A program made the translations under genes and the position numbers. The notes under the pieces were generated by a model. It was not told where the DNA came from. It did no database searches and saw only the letters and a program-made list of their open reading frames with translations. Positions 1 to 7,954 of a stretch of 21,504 bases of DNA are shown here, piece by piece (the first letter of the stretch is position 1; each line of letters starts with the position of its first letter). Source of the DNA: a virus; the IMG/VR virus record IMGVR_UViG_3300025128_000405, positions 1-21,504 of that record; one strand, 5' to 3'.

Positions 1-30
1 CCTAAAATTTATTATCCGGGTATTGGTTAA
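1..30 (+). CDS. C-terminal end of an upstream phage gene (partial)
   Basis: Reading in frame from base 1 gives PKIYYPGIG followed by TAA at 28-30. The stop overlaps the ATG of the next gene by one base (TAATG), the same junction used repeatedly further along this window, which supports it being a genuine gene end. Only nine residues are visible, so no function can be given. By position it should be another virion or head gene. Confidence 0.55.
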   Translation, partial: PKIYYPGIG

Positions 31-845
31 TGACTACTTTTTCGCAAGGTAAATATGCTTTAGCTATTTCAGATAGATCAGGCATGGCTTTTCCATATAA
101 CGAAATGGTTAGAGAATGGAACGGTGCATTTGTGCACATATCAGAGTACGAGCCTAAACAACCACAATTAGATCCTAAACCAACAAGTGCAGACCCACAA
201 GCTTTACAAAGAGCAAGAACTGCTAGAACAGAATTTCCAACAGAAGATTTTTTAATAAATAATCCAATTACAACTGCAGCTGCTGATGCAACTGTTTCTA
301 TAGCTTTTGAGAATGGTGCCATGCAGGTAAATGATTTTGTTAGATTAAGAGATGTTAAATCTCCAGTAGGTGGTGTTGCAATAACTACTTTACAATTATC
401 TACAACTTTAAATGGTGCAATTACAGCTTCAGCTACTACAATTACTTTAGCTGATGCATCAGCATTTCCAACATCGGGTTTTGTTGTAGTAGAAAAAGTA
501 AATAGCACAACAGGATTTTATGAAAATGAAGTCATTGAGTACACTGGAAAATCTTCAAACGATTTAACTGGATGCACGAGAGGGACAAGTGCTCCTTATA
601 GAGGGATTAGTCCTGTAAATACAACAGCAAGTAAACATGCAACAGGAGCAAAAGTATTTGGTGCATACAAAATAGCTACACTTAATGAAATATCTTCACC
701 AGCAGGATACAATGATAGCACAGGTAGTCCAGCGACTACCACTACACAAACAGGTTTTACATTTGAGCTAGTTAGTAATGCTAGTAGCACAGAAACAGGA
801 GGCGGTTTTCAGTGTACAATTGGACCGATAAATGATAGGGCTTAA
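30..845 (+). CDS. Conserved marine-phage virion protein with a C-terminal beta domain
   Basis: This 271-residue protein has two parts. Residues 1-75 contain a segment I recognise from many marine phages: SDRSG at 15-18, EMVREWNGAFVHISEYEPKQ around 25-44, and DPQAL plus an Arg-rich stretch near 55-68. Residues 130-210 form a beta-rich module with the pattern FPxSG, ENEVIEYTGK, LTGCTRG and HATGAKV; the same pattern recurs in the large tail protein at 10201-12381. The C-terminus is Thr/Ser-rich. It starts at an ATG overlapping the upstream stop and ends 2 bases before the adaptor gene, so it is probably translationally linked to both. A head-tail joining or virion structural role fits the position, but the exact function is unknown. 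Confidence 0.75.
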   Translation: MTTFSQGKYALAISDRSGMAFPYNEMVREWNGAFVHISEYEPKQPQLDPKPTSADPQALQRARTARTEFPTEDFLINNPITTAAADATVSIAFENGAMQVNDFVRLRDVKSPVGGVAITTLQLSTTLNGAITASATTITLADASAFPTSGFVVVEKVNSTTGFYENEVIEYTGKSSNDLTGCTRGTSAPYRGISPVNTTASKHATGAKVFGAYKIATLNEISSPAGYNDSTGSPATTTTQTGFTFELVSNASSTETGGGFQCTIGPINDRA

Positions 846-847
846 TT

Positions 848-1612
848 ATGTCAGGAGTTAAAAATTATACTTATACTACATTAAAACAAGCTATCTTAGA
901 TTATGCTGAAGTAGATGATACTGTTTTTACTACAGCTATTTTAGATGGTTTTATAATGGCTGCTCAACTTAGAATATATCAAGAGCTTCCTATGGATTCT
1001 GAAAGATTTGTTCAAGAAGGTACATTAGTTACAAACGATAATACAATTAATGCACCGGCTGGATGTTTATTTGTAAGAGGAATTGAAGTTTTTGAATCTG
1101 TTGCTAATACAGAAGGAAACGGTAAATGGTTAGAGAAAAAAGATCAAACATATCTATCAGAGTTTGTTGATAGAAAATTTGGACCATCTGGAGACATACA
1201 ATCTCCTACAGATACTACTAATTCTGTAACAGGTTTTCCCAAATACTATGCGATGTTTGGTGGTGCTGACAATATTACAGATACTACTTCTGGAGGAATG
1301 TATTTAGCTCCTACACCTGATGCTAATTACAAATTTAGAGTTTATTATAACAAGTATCCAAATGGTCTTGGATCTGGAACTGATTTTAATGCTAATACAT
1401 ACTTAAGTACAAACTTCTCACAAGGCCTTTTATATGCATGTTTAGTAGAAGCTTTTGGGTATTTAAAAGGTCCAATGGATATGTTGACATATTATGAAAA
1501 TAGATATAAAAATGCAATACAACAGTTTGCAGGAATGCAACTAGGAAGACGAAGAAGAGACGATTACACTGATGGTACAGTTAGAATACAAGTTAAATCT
1601 CCGTCCCCGTAA
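848..1612 (+). CDS. Head-tail adaptor protein, SU10-adaptor type
   Basis: The protein has 254 residues. It begins with a helical segment (TYTTLKQAILDYAE, 8-21), then a helix ending in LRIYQELP (41-48), followed by a beta region. Residues 130-172 show the FPKYYAMFG and MYLAPTPDANYKFRVYYNKYP pattern, and 189-225 the NFSQGLLYACLVEAFGYLK and YYENRYKNAIQQF helices. This arrangement matches my memory of the phage adaptor family typified by phage SU10, which forms the ring below the portal to which the tail nozzle attaches. The C-terminus is basic (RRRR at 234-237). The gene begins 2 bases after the previous stop. Family assignment is by pattern recognition only; a profile search would settle it. 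Confidence 0.75.
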   Translation: MSGVKNYTYTTLKQAILDYAEVDDTVFTTAILDGFIMAAQLRIYQELPMDSERFVQEGTLVTNDNTINAPAGCLFVRGIEVFESVANTEGNGKWLEKKDQTYLSEFVDRKFGPSGDIQSPTDTTNSVTGFPKYYAMFGGADNITDTTSGGMYLAPTPDANYKFRVYYNKYPNGLGSGTDFNANTYLSTNFSQGLLYACLVEAFGYLKGPMDMLTYYENRYKNAIQQFAGMQLGRRRRDDYTDGTVRIQVKSPSP

Positions 1613-1628
1613 ATTGAGGTAAAAAATT

Positions 1629-2147
1629 ATGACAATAACATCGGCAATAGCAAACTCATTTAAGGTAGAAATTCTACAAGGTGGACATAACTTTAACGAC
1701 GCAAGTGGTGCTCCTACAGGTAACACATTTAAAATAGCTTTATATGCTAGTGACTCAGCTTCACTTAGTAAATCAACAACTGCTTACGCAGCGCCTACGG
1801 ACGCAAACGCAAAACCAACTTCAACACATGAAGTTAGTCAAAAAACTACTGACGGTGGTGCTACTGCAACAGGTTACGATGCAGGTGGAAAAGCTTTAAC
1901 TGCAAGTGCAGATCCAGTTTTATCTACAGACACAGCGTGCGTAAAATTTAATGATATAAGTTGGACATCAGCTTCTTTTACAGCAAGAGGATGTTTAATT
2001 TATAATAATACAAACGTCACTGGTTTTACTAACGACAGAGCAGTCTGTGCAGTTAATTTTGGTGCAGATAAAACTGTAACAAGTGGAACATTCACAGTTC
2101 AATTCCCAGCTCAAACTGCAGGTAACGCAATCGTTCAGATAGCATAA
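1629..2147 (+). CDS. Small beta-rich virion structural protein
   Basis: This 172-residue protein has an N-terminal helix (residues 3-16, ending in SFKVEIL), GGHNF at 18-22, then a mainly beta body. It contains NTFKIALYAS (32-41), the loop EVS...TGYDAGGKALT (68-91), ISWTSASFTARGCLIYN (110-126) and FGADKTVTSGTFTVQFP (144-160). I recognise this layout from a widespread family of uncharacterised structural proteins in environmental phages and prophages. It lies between the adaptor and the repeat-rich protein, with a GAGG ribosome binding site (about 1616-1619) upstream. A tail or capsid accessory protein is likely; nothing seen points to an enzyme. Confidence 0.7.
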   Translation: MTITSAIANSFKVEILQGGHNFNDASGAPTGNTFKIALYASDSASLSKSTTAYAAPTDANAKPTSTHEVSQKTTDGGATATGYDAGGKALTASADPVLSTDTACVKFNDISWTSASFTARGCLIYNNTNVTGFTNDRAVCAVNFGADKTVTSGTFTVQFPAQTAGNAIVQIA

Positions 2148-2160
2148 GGAGTAAATCCTT

Positions 2161-3204
2161 ATGGCTAACACTTGGAACCAAGCCGGAACCACCTGGGGTC
2201 AAAATAGTTACGGTCTTCAAACTGAAATTCTAGTCCCTATAACTGGTTTATCAACTACATCAACAGTCGGAAGTGTTTTAGCTTTTAATGAAAGTGGATG
2301 GGGCCAAGATAGTTGGGGTATTGAAACCTGGGGTGAATCCGGTAATGTTGCTGCATTAACAGGTTTATCAGCTACATCTAGTGTAGGTGAATTAAGTGCA
2401 TTTCCTCTACAAGGTTGGGGTAGAACAACATGGGGTGAAGAGCCTTGGGGTGAAAGTAATAACCCTGTCGTCTCGTTACCTGGTTTTACATTAACAACAT
2501 CTTTAAACGTACCTACTGAGTTTGTAGAAATAAGACCTGGTTGGGGTACACTTGACTGGGGTGAAAATGGTTGGGGTACTGTTGAGTCAGCAGTATTTAA
2601 TTTAACAGGATTATCTGCAACATCTTCTGTTGGAGCTTTAACTCCTGACGACATGGCTTTTGGAATAACTGGTTTAAGTTCTTCAACAGCTGTAGGTTCT
2701 TTAATTGCTAAATCAGATTTTAGCACAGTCCTTCCCGCATTTAGTTTACAAAGCACTGTAGGACTTTTATCCGCAGATGATCATTCAGTAGGTTTACCTG
2801 GTTTTTCCGCTACAAGTGCAGTAGGAAGTATATCGCCTGCAGATGTAATGGGTATAACTGCTCCGTCTGCTGCTCAAACTGCTTTAGGAAGTATTACTAT
2901 TACATCTAATCCTGTTGTAGATTTAGTAGGTGTTTCTGCTACAAGCTCTATAGGTTCTTTAACAATAGATAATATAACCCTTGCATTGTTAGCAGGTCAA
3001 TCAGCCACAACAGCTGTAGGATCGTTTACTACTGTACAGGTTACAATTGCTACCTTAAATGGATTAGGTTTAACAGCTGTAACTGCTGTTGGAGAACTTA
3101 CAACTACGGGATATGCTGACATTGACATTACAGGAAATACTACTTATAATGATGTTGACGTTACGGGAAATACATCGTATACAGACGTAACACACGTAGT
3201 TTAG
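2161..3204 (+). CDS. Repeat-rich virion structural protein with Trp-Gly triplets
   Basis: This 347-residue protein is built almost entirely of repeats. About ten to eleven copies of a unit resembling GLSATSSVGxL occur, for example at residues 29-39, 68-78, 150-160, 171-181, 214-224, 257-267 and 280-289. Between the first four units lie three Trp-Gly blocks of the form GWGxxxWGxxxWG (near 46-58, 85-97 and 127-139), with a degenerate start at 5-18. The C-terminus carries two near-identical repeats, DITGNTTYNDV and DVTGNTSYTDV (322-343). A GGAG ribosome binding site precedes the ATG. Short beta repeats of this kind are common in cyanophage and other marine phage virion proteins. A fibrous tail or head-decoration role is likely but not shown. 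Confidence 0.7.
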   Translation: MANTWNQAGTTWGQNSYGLQTEILVPITGLSTTSTVGSVLAFNESGWGQDSWGIETWGESGNVAALTGLSATSSVGELSAFPLQGWGRTTWGEEPWGESNNPVVSLPGFTLTTSLNVPTEFVEIRPGWGTLDWGENGWGTVESAVFNLTGLSATSSVGALTPDDMAFGITGLSSSTAVGSLIAKSDFSTVLPAFSLQSTVGLLSADDHSVGLPGFSATSAVGSISPADVMGITAPSAAQTALGSITITSNPVVDLVGVSATSSIGSLTIDNITLALLAGQSATTAVGSFTTVQVTIATLNGLGLTAVTAVGELTTTGYADIDITGNTTYNDVDVTGNTSYTDVTHVV

Positions 3205-3216
3205 GAGAAAAAAATT

Positions 3217-4638
3217 ATGGCATCAACATATACTGATCTTGGTATAGAACTAATGGCAACCGGTGAAAATGCTGGTACATGGGGAACAAAAACTAATAAC
3301 AATTTATCTTTATTTGAACAATTAACTGGTGGATTTAATTCACAAGCTGTAACTGATTCAGGAACACCAACAGCTTTAACAATTGTAGATGGAGAGACTA
3401 CTGGAACAGCTCAACATAGAATGATTGAACTTACAGGAACTATTTCTGGAGCCAGAGTTGTAACAATTCCTTTAGATGTAGAAACCTTTTATTATTTAAG
3501 AAATTCAACATCCGGTGCATATACAGTACAATTTAAATATGTGTCAGGTTCAGGAGATTCACATACTTTTTCAGCTACAGATAAAGGTGATGCTATTTTA
3601 TTTGCAACAGCAAATGATGGAACAAATCCAGATATATATAAAATAGCAACTGGAGATGTAACTCTTACAGGTACACAAACTTTAACAAACAAAACTTTAA
3701 CTAGTCCTAAAATTGGAACTTCAATTTTAGATACAAGCGGAAACGAATTAGCTTTATTAACAGCTACAGGTTCTGCAGTAAACGAATTTACAATAGCAAA
3801 TGCAGCTACAGGTGCAGGACCAACTCTTTCATCTACAGGTGGTGACTCAAACATAGATATTAACATTACTCCAAAAGGAACTGGAGATGTAGTTCTTGCA
3901 GGTGACACTGTAAAAGTTGGAGACTCTGGAGCGGCAGCGGTCTTAACCTCAAATGGTGCTGGAACACTAACCGTAACAACTGGTGGTGCATCAGACTTAG
4001 TTTTAAGCACAAACTCTGGAACAGATTCTGGAACTATCACAATTACAGATGCAGCAGATGGAAACATTAACATTGCACCAAATGGAAATGGTGTTGTTCA
4101 AGCTGGTGGTTCAGCGGTAAAAGTAGCAGGAAAAGAAACTATTTGGGTTCCAGCAATTGCAATGTATCCAACAACTACAAATGGTGCAGAAGCTGCACAA
4201 ACAGAATTAACAGCTGGACAACCTGAACTTAAATCTTTAGATTTTGATAAAGATAGTGATGAGTTTGCTCAATTTGCAATAGCATTTCCTAAATCATGGA
4301 ATGAAGGCACAGTAACTTTTCAACCTTTTTTTACAGCAAATACAACAAACACGGGTTCAACTAAATTTCTTTTAGCGGGTGTTGCAGTAGCTGATGATGG
4401 TCCTATCGATGCAGCGTTTGGAACAGCACAAGGAACAGCAATAGGATTTAGTGGCACAGCTAATGATTTAATGGTTGGAAATGAATCAGCTGCAATTACA
4501 ATTGCAGGTTCACCTGCGGCAGGTGAACAAGTATTTTTTAATATCTTTAGAGATGTTTCAGCAGATAATTTAACAGCAGATGCAAAACTATTAGGTATAA
4601 AATTATTCTTTACTACTGATGCTGCTAACGACGCATAA
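3217..4638 (+). CDS. Tail fibre protein
   Basis: The protein has 473 residues. The N-terminal GENAGTWGTKTNNNLSLFEQL (16-36) is a conserved start of many marine phage tail fibres. A beta stem follows with LTGTQTLTNKTLTSPKIG (150-167) and two imperfect repeats, NIDINITPKGTGDVVLAG (212-229) and NINIAPNGNGVVQAGG (283-298). The C-terminal part from residue 309 (IWVPAIAMYPTT) to the end resembles a globular module seen on many unrelated marine phage fibres, with FAIAFPKSWNEGTVTFQPFF (353-372) and DAKLLGIKLFFTTDAAND near the end. It probably projects from the tail and contacts the host, with the C-terminal module as the receptor-facing part. It is followed directly by a Gly-rich adhesin-like gene, which supports this role. 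Confidence 0.8.
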   Translation: MASTYTDLGIELMATGENAGTWGTKTNNNLSLFEQLTGGFNSQAVTDSGTPTALTIVDGETTGTAQHRMIELTGTISGARVVTIPLDVETFYYLRNSTSGAYTVQFKYVSGSGDSHTFSATDKGDAILFATANDGTNPDIYKIATGDVTLTGTQTLTNKTLTSPKIGTSILDTSGNELALLTATGSAVNEFTIANAATGAGPTLSSTGGDSNIDINITPKGTGDVVLAGDTVKVGDSGAAAVLTSNGAGTLTVTTGGASDLVLSTNSGTDSGTITITDAADGNINIAPNGNGVVQAGGSAVKVAGKETIWVPAIAMYPTTTNGAEAAQTELTAGQPELKSLDFDKDSDEFAQFAIAFPKSWNEGTVTFQPFFTANTTNTGSTKFLLAGVAVADDGPIDAAFGTAQGTAIGFSGTANDLMVGNESAAITIAGSPAAGEQVFFNIFRDVSADNLTADAKLLGIKLFFTTDAANDA

Positions 4639-4654
4639 TAGATAGGAGTTAAAA

Positions 4655-5608
4655 GTGACAGGATTTGGAAGTAACATATTAGGTTTTGGAACTGGTGGTG
4701 GAGTAATCATCAGAGATCCTTTTACGGCCTCTCACGTACTATTAGTAGGCGGAGCAGGAGGCGGAGGCGGTGACCGTGGAGGCGGTGGAGGTGCAGGAGG
4801 CTATAGACTTCTTACATGTCAACCTTTTCCAGGAGCACCAGTTGTTGTAACAGTTGGAGCAGGATTAGCAGGTTCTTTTGGTGGATCAACTAACCAACCA
4901 GCAGGAAACACTTCAGTAGCATTAGAAGCAGGAACTATAACTGCAAATGGTGGCGGTGGAGGAGCTTCAGGTTTCTCTAATCCAGGTGATGGCGGTGGAT
5001 CAGGTTATGGTGCACCGGGTGGATCTGGCGGTGGAGCAGGTTCTCCTCCTCCAGGAGCAACAGCACCAGGAGGTTCAGGAAACTCTCCTCCAGTAAGTCC
5101 TTCACAAGGAAACCCAGGAGGTTCAGCATCAACAAACGGTACTTTTCAAGACTCAGGTGGTGGTGGTGGAGCTAGTGGCAGCGGATCAGGTTCACCAGCT
5201 GGTCCAGGAGGCGGTGGATCTACAAGTCACGTGCCTCATTTTGGACCTGCACCACAACCTTTTTACGCAACATCACCAGGGGCATATGCCGGTGGCGGTG
5301 GTGGAGGTCAAGATAATAGAGAAGGCCCTCCTCCAGGTTCAGGTGGTTCAGGCGGAGGCGGACCTGGTGGTTCAGGAACAGGAACTGCAGGAGCAGCTGG
5401 TACAGCAAATTCCGGTGGCGGAGGAGGAGGATCCTCACGTTGTAACGGAGGCGGTGGAACAGGTGGATCAGGAACTGTTTTAATTAAAGTTCCATCACCA
5501 CAAGCACCAACAGTTTCAGTAAGTCCTCCAGGATCAGGATCAGTGACAAATTTTCCAGGATATACAGTTGTGGCTTTCACTGCTAGTGGGGAGTTAAAAA
5601 GAGTTTAA
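4655..5608 (+). CDS. Glycine-rich adhesin-like tail protein
   Basis: The start is GTG at 4655, chosen because AGGAG lies six bases upstream (4644-4648). By my count about 107 of 317 residues are Gly, in runs of up to six, mixed with Pro, Ser and Ala. VLLVGGAGGGGG and GGGAGGYR (28-51), TVTVGAG-like strands (around 65-71), and the ending GGSGTVLIKVP then GYTVVAFTASGELKRV match glycine-rich phage tail proteins. Poly-Gly segments in phage adhesins such as the S16 gp38 type fold as packed polyglycine helices that present variable loops to the host receptor; a similar fold here is inference. Placement right after the tail fibre supports a tip adhesin. Collagen-like PPG segments (SPPPGA, EGPPPGSGG) are worth noting beside the downstream hydroxylase-like genes. 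Confidence 0.72.
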   Translation: MTGFGSNILGFGTGGGVIIRDPFTASHVLLVGGAGGGGGDRGGGGGAGGYRLLTCQPFPGAPVVVTVGAGLAGSFGGSTNQPAGNTSVALEAGTITANGGGGGASGFSNPGDGGGSGYGAPGGSGGGAGSPPPGATAPGGSGNSPPVSPSQGNPGGSASTNGTFQDSGGGGGASGSGSGSPAGPGGGGSTSHVPHFGPAPQPFYATSPGAYAGGGGGGQDNREGPPPGSGGSGGGGPGGSGTGTAGAAGTANSGGGGGGSSRCNGGGGTGGSGTVLIKVPSPQAPTVSVSPPGSGSVTNFPGYTVVAFTASGELKRV

Positions 5609-5610
5609 TT

Positions 5611-6096
5611 ATGGCACACTTTGCTAGATTAGATGAAAATAATAAAGTCCTTTACGTAGTGGTTGTGGCTAATGATGTGTCTACTTCAAACGGACCATTA
5701 GGTGAAAATGATATGCATCCTGATGGAGAATCATGGTGCACTAAATTTTTTAAAAAATCTAATTGGAAACAAACTTCATACAATAATAATTTTAGAAAAC
5801 AATATGCAGGTCCTGGTATGACCTATGATGAAAATGCTGATTTATTTATAGCGGTTAAACCTTTTGAATCTTGGATATTAGATAATAATTTTGATTGGCA
5901 ACCACCAGTCGCTAAACCAGACATCTTAGAACATAATGGTACACCCATGTATCCAGAATGGGACGAAGAAAATTTAAGATGGAAAGGTAATAATGGTGAA
6001 GAGGTTGATGGTGTTGTAACTTGGTATGAGTATCTCTGGAATACAGATACTTTTTCGTGGGAAAACAAAACTGTAAAACCTATTTTTAATTCCTAA
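5611..6096 (+). CDS. Conserved marine-phage protein of unknown function
   Basis: This 161-residue protein starts with MAHFARLDENNKVLYVVVVAN. It contains WKQTSYNNNFRKQYAGPGMTYD (52-73), followed by FIAVKPFESWILDNNFDWQPP (79-99) and a Trp-rich C-terminus (TWYEYLWNTDTFSW, 137-150). I recognise this pattern from short proteins that accompany tail genes in cyanophages and other marine phages; I know of no established function. Hydrophobic and aromatic content without signal peptide or membrane segment suggests a compact soluble or virion-associated protein. It starts 2 bases after the adhesin stop and is the last gene before the AT-rich oxygenase cassette. Confidence 0.7.
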   Translation: MAHFARLDENNKVLYVVVVANDVSTSNGPLGENDMHPDGESWCTKFFKKSNWKQTSYNNNFRKQYAGPGMTYDENADLFIAVKPFESWILDNNFDWQPPVAKPDILEHNGTPMYPEWDEENLRWKGNNGEEVDGVVTWYEYLWNTDTFSWENKTVKPIFNS

Positions 6097-6102
6097 TAAT
6101 AC

Positions 6103-6130
6103 TTGATTTAAAATACAAACTCTGTATAAC
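6103..6130 (+). promoter_or_regulatory. Candidate sigma70-type promoter before the oxygenase cassette
   Basis: In the 53-base gap, TTGATT (6103-6108) and TATAAC (6125-6130) are separated by 16 bases. Transcription would start about 12-20 bases before the ATG at 6150. The match is moderate and the region is AT-rich, so chance is possible. The gap is one of only two longer than about 25 bases in the window, which adds some weight. Confidence 0.4.
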
Positions 6131-6149
6131 TAGTTTAAAAGATATACAG

Positions 6150-6776
6150 ATGTTACTAAATTATTATTATTGGTATTTTACTAGTGCTTTGTCACCTAAA
6201 GTGTGTCAAAGAATAATTTCCTTATCTAAACGACATAAAAAATTAAAAGCCATAACAGGCCATTCTACAGAAAAAGTTACTTATCAAAAACTTACTAAAC
6301 AACAAAAATTAAATTTAAGTAAAACAAGAAACTCTAATATTGTATGGCTAAATGAACCTTGGTTGTTTGAATTATTACAATCATATGTAAGAACCGCTAA
6401 TCAAAACTCTGGTTGGAATTTTCAATGGGAGAGAACAGAGTCTATACAATTTACTCAATATAAAAAGAATCAATTTTATGATTGGCATCAAGATACTTTT
6501 CCACATCCTCATACTGAAGGTCCTTTAAAAGGATTAATTAGAAAACTATCTGTAATTGTTTCTTTAACAGATGAAAATAAATATGTTGGAGGTGATCTTG
6601 AATTTAATCTTAGAAATCTAACTAATAAATCAGATAATATAATAACTTGTAAGGAGATAAAACCACAAGGATCTATAGTGGTTTTTCCTTCGCATGTTTG
6701 GCATAGAGTAAAACCAGTAACGAAAGGCACTAGACAATCTTTAGTGATGTGGAATGATGGCAAACCGTTTGTCTAA
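6150..6776 (+). CDS. 2OG-Fe(II) oxygenase, PKHD/PiuC-like prolyl hydroxylase fold (1st of 7)
   Basis: Of the seven tandem oxygenases this 208-residue protein is the easiest to recognise. The N-terminus NYYYWYFTSALSPKVCQRII is typical of PKHD-type (PiuC-like) hydroxylases. Iron ligands are H113 and D115 in YDWHQD, and H185 in FPSHVWHRV. R195 in KGTRQSLVMW is the expected 2-oxoglutarate-binding arginine. KLSVIVSLT and GGDLEFNL strands fill the double-stranded beta-helix in between. Such enzymes use O2 and 2-oxoglutarate to hydroxylate a substrate; the substrate here is unknown. All key residues are present, so activity is expected. It has no strong ribosome binding site and is probably led by the candidate promoter just upstream. 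It overlaps the next gene by 23 bases. Confidence 0.88.
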   Translation: MLLNYYYWYFTSALSPKVCQRIISLSKRHKKLKAITGHSTEKVTYQKLTKQQKLNLSKTRNSNIVWLNEPWLFELLQSYVRTANQNSGWNFQWERTESIQFTQYKKNQFYDWHQDTFPHPHTEGPLKGLIRKLSVIVSLTDENKYVGGDLEFNLRNLTNKSDNIITCKEIKPQGSIVVFPSHVWHRVKPVTKGTRQSLVMWNDGKPFV

Positions 6777-7287
6777 AATACCTTATTTAATTCAACAAGA
6801 TAATTTTTTTACAGAAAAAGAATGTAAATCGTTAATTAGAAAATATAAAAAACTTTGTACATCAGATAGTTTAAAAACATACTTAAATTATAATTATTAT
6901 GATATTAAAATGAATGATGATTGGGGTAAAAAACTATTAGAAATAGTAAACAAATACATAAAGAAATATAAGGGTCTTGATATAATTGAACAATGGGCAA
7001 TTGATAATATTAGATTCAAGCATTTTCCTAAAAATTATTCTTTTGACAAATGGCACTGTGAACAAACAACTAATTATCCATATAGAGTTTTTAGTATTTT
7101 AATTTATTTATCTGATCATAATGTTGGAACAGAATTTTATCACGAAGGTAAAACGATAAAATCAAAAGCAGGTAGAGCTATTATATTTCCTGCTTCTTGG
7201 ACACATATACATAGAGGACAAAAAACAAATAAAGATAGGTACATGTTATCTTGTTATGCATTTTTAAGGAAACCAAATGAGTTTTAA
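6754..7287 (+). CDS. 2OG-Fe(II) oxygenase, prolyl-4-hydroxylase-like with an H-x-E iron motif (2nd of 7)
   Basis: This 177-residue protein follows the prolyl-4-hydroxylase-like plan: YLIQQDNFFTEKECKSLI at the start, then WHCEQ (H101, E103), RVFSILIYLSDHNVGTEFY (111-129), GRAIIFPASWTHIHRG (140-155) with H151 or H153 as the distal ligand, and R162 for 2-oxoglutarate. The acidic ligand appears to be Glu rather than Asp; I recall the WHCE form from other marine phages, so it is probably a subfamily trait. The assigned start is ATG at 6754, with a second ATG codon directly after it; a TTG at 6769 would reduce the 23-base overlap with the previous gene. Substrate unknown. It overlaps the next gene by 11 bases. 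Confidence 0.82.
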   Translation: MMANRLSKIPYLIQQDNFFTEKECKSLIRKYKKLCTSDSLKTYLNYNYYDIKMNDDWGKKLLEIVNKYIKKYKGLDIIEQWAIDNIRFKHFPKNYSFDKWHCEQTTNYPYRVFSILIYLSDHNVGTEFYHEGKTIKSKAGRAIIFPASWTHIHRGQKTNKDRYMLSCYAFLRKPNEF

Positions 7288-7954
7288 AACTAAAGGATAT
7301 GGAGTTATAAAAAAAGCTATTTCAAAAGAATTAGCTGATTTTTGTTATAATTATTTTTTAATTAAAAGGTCTGTGGCAGATACATTTTTTACTCACAACT
7401 ATTTGAAGGGCGATAAAAATTCAGAATGGGGGACTTGGAATGACCCACAAGTTCCGAACGTTTATTCACATTATGCAGACACTTGCATGGAAACTTTATT
7501 ATTAAAATTAAAAAATAAAATGGAAAAATACACAGGTTTAAAATTAGTTCCTACTTATTCTTATGCAAGACTTTATGAAAAAGGTGCTGTTCTGTTTAGA
7601 CACAAAGATAGACCTAGTTGTGAAATATCTACCACACTTAATTTAGGAGGTGAATTATGGCCTATCTATATTGATCCTACAGGAGAGGATAATATTTTAG
7701 CTCATGAATATACTAATAAAGGAGAAGAGGTTAAATTAAAAAGGGGAGCACATAAGGGTGTAAAAGTAGATTTATCCGTAGGAGACATGTTAGTTTATAG
7801 AGGTTGTAATTTAGAACATTGGAGAAAACCTTTTAAAGGTAAAACATGTGGACAAGTATTTTTACACTACAATAATTTTTTAACTCAAGGTAATACTAAT
7901 TTATTTGATGGTAGAATACATGTGGGTTTGCCTAAAGAATTTCAAAGAAAATGA
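7277..7954 (+). CDS. 2OG-Fe(II) oxygenase of a marine-phage type (3rd of 7)
   Basis: This 225-residue protein carries SYARLYEKGAVLFRHKDRPSC in two adjoining motifs (95-115), giving H109 and D111 as iron ligands, then ISTTLNLGGELWPIYID (117-133) and VGDMLVYRGCNLEHWR (168-183) with H181 as the distal ligand. GQVFLHYNNF follows, where many relatives also have Gln rather than a clear arginine, so the 2-oxoglutarate contact is less obvious; K187 or K189 could serve. I recognise this family from cyanophage and other marine phage genomes. The ATG has AAGGA six bases upstream, inside the previous gene. Function beyond the fold is unknown. It overlaps the next gene by ATGA. Confidence 0.82.
   Translation: MSFKTKGYGVIKKAISKELADFCYNYFLIKRSVADTFFTHNYLKGDKNSEWGTWNDPQVPNVYSHYADTCMETLLLKLKNKMEKYTGLKLVPTYSYARLYEKGAVLFRHKDRPSCEISTTLNLGGELWPIYIDPTGEDNILAHEYTNKGEEVKLKRGAHKGVKVDLSVGDMLVYRGCNLEHWRKPFKGKTCGQVFLHYNNFLTQGNTNLFDGRIHVGLPKEFQRK

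Noticed and set aside
2217-2756. Minus-strand open frame of 179 codons
   Set aside because: Its apparent repeats only mirror the + strand GLSATSSVG and Trp-Gly repeats.
3492-4073. Minus-strand open frame of 193 codons
   Set aside because: It is the complement of the tail fibre repeats, rich in Val/Pro/Ser; the + strand frame has the known fibre motifs.
5157-5483. Second + strand frame inside the Gly-rich gene
   Set aside because: Its Val/Gln/Leu-rich product results from reading GGT/GGA repeats in another frame. The Gly-rich frame has a proper start, ribosome binding site and recognisable ends.
6097-6149. Possible rho-independent terminator before the cassette
   Set aside because: No GC-rich stem followed by a T run is present; the gap is AT-rich with no stable hairpin.
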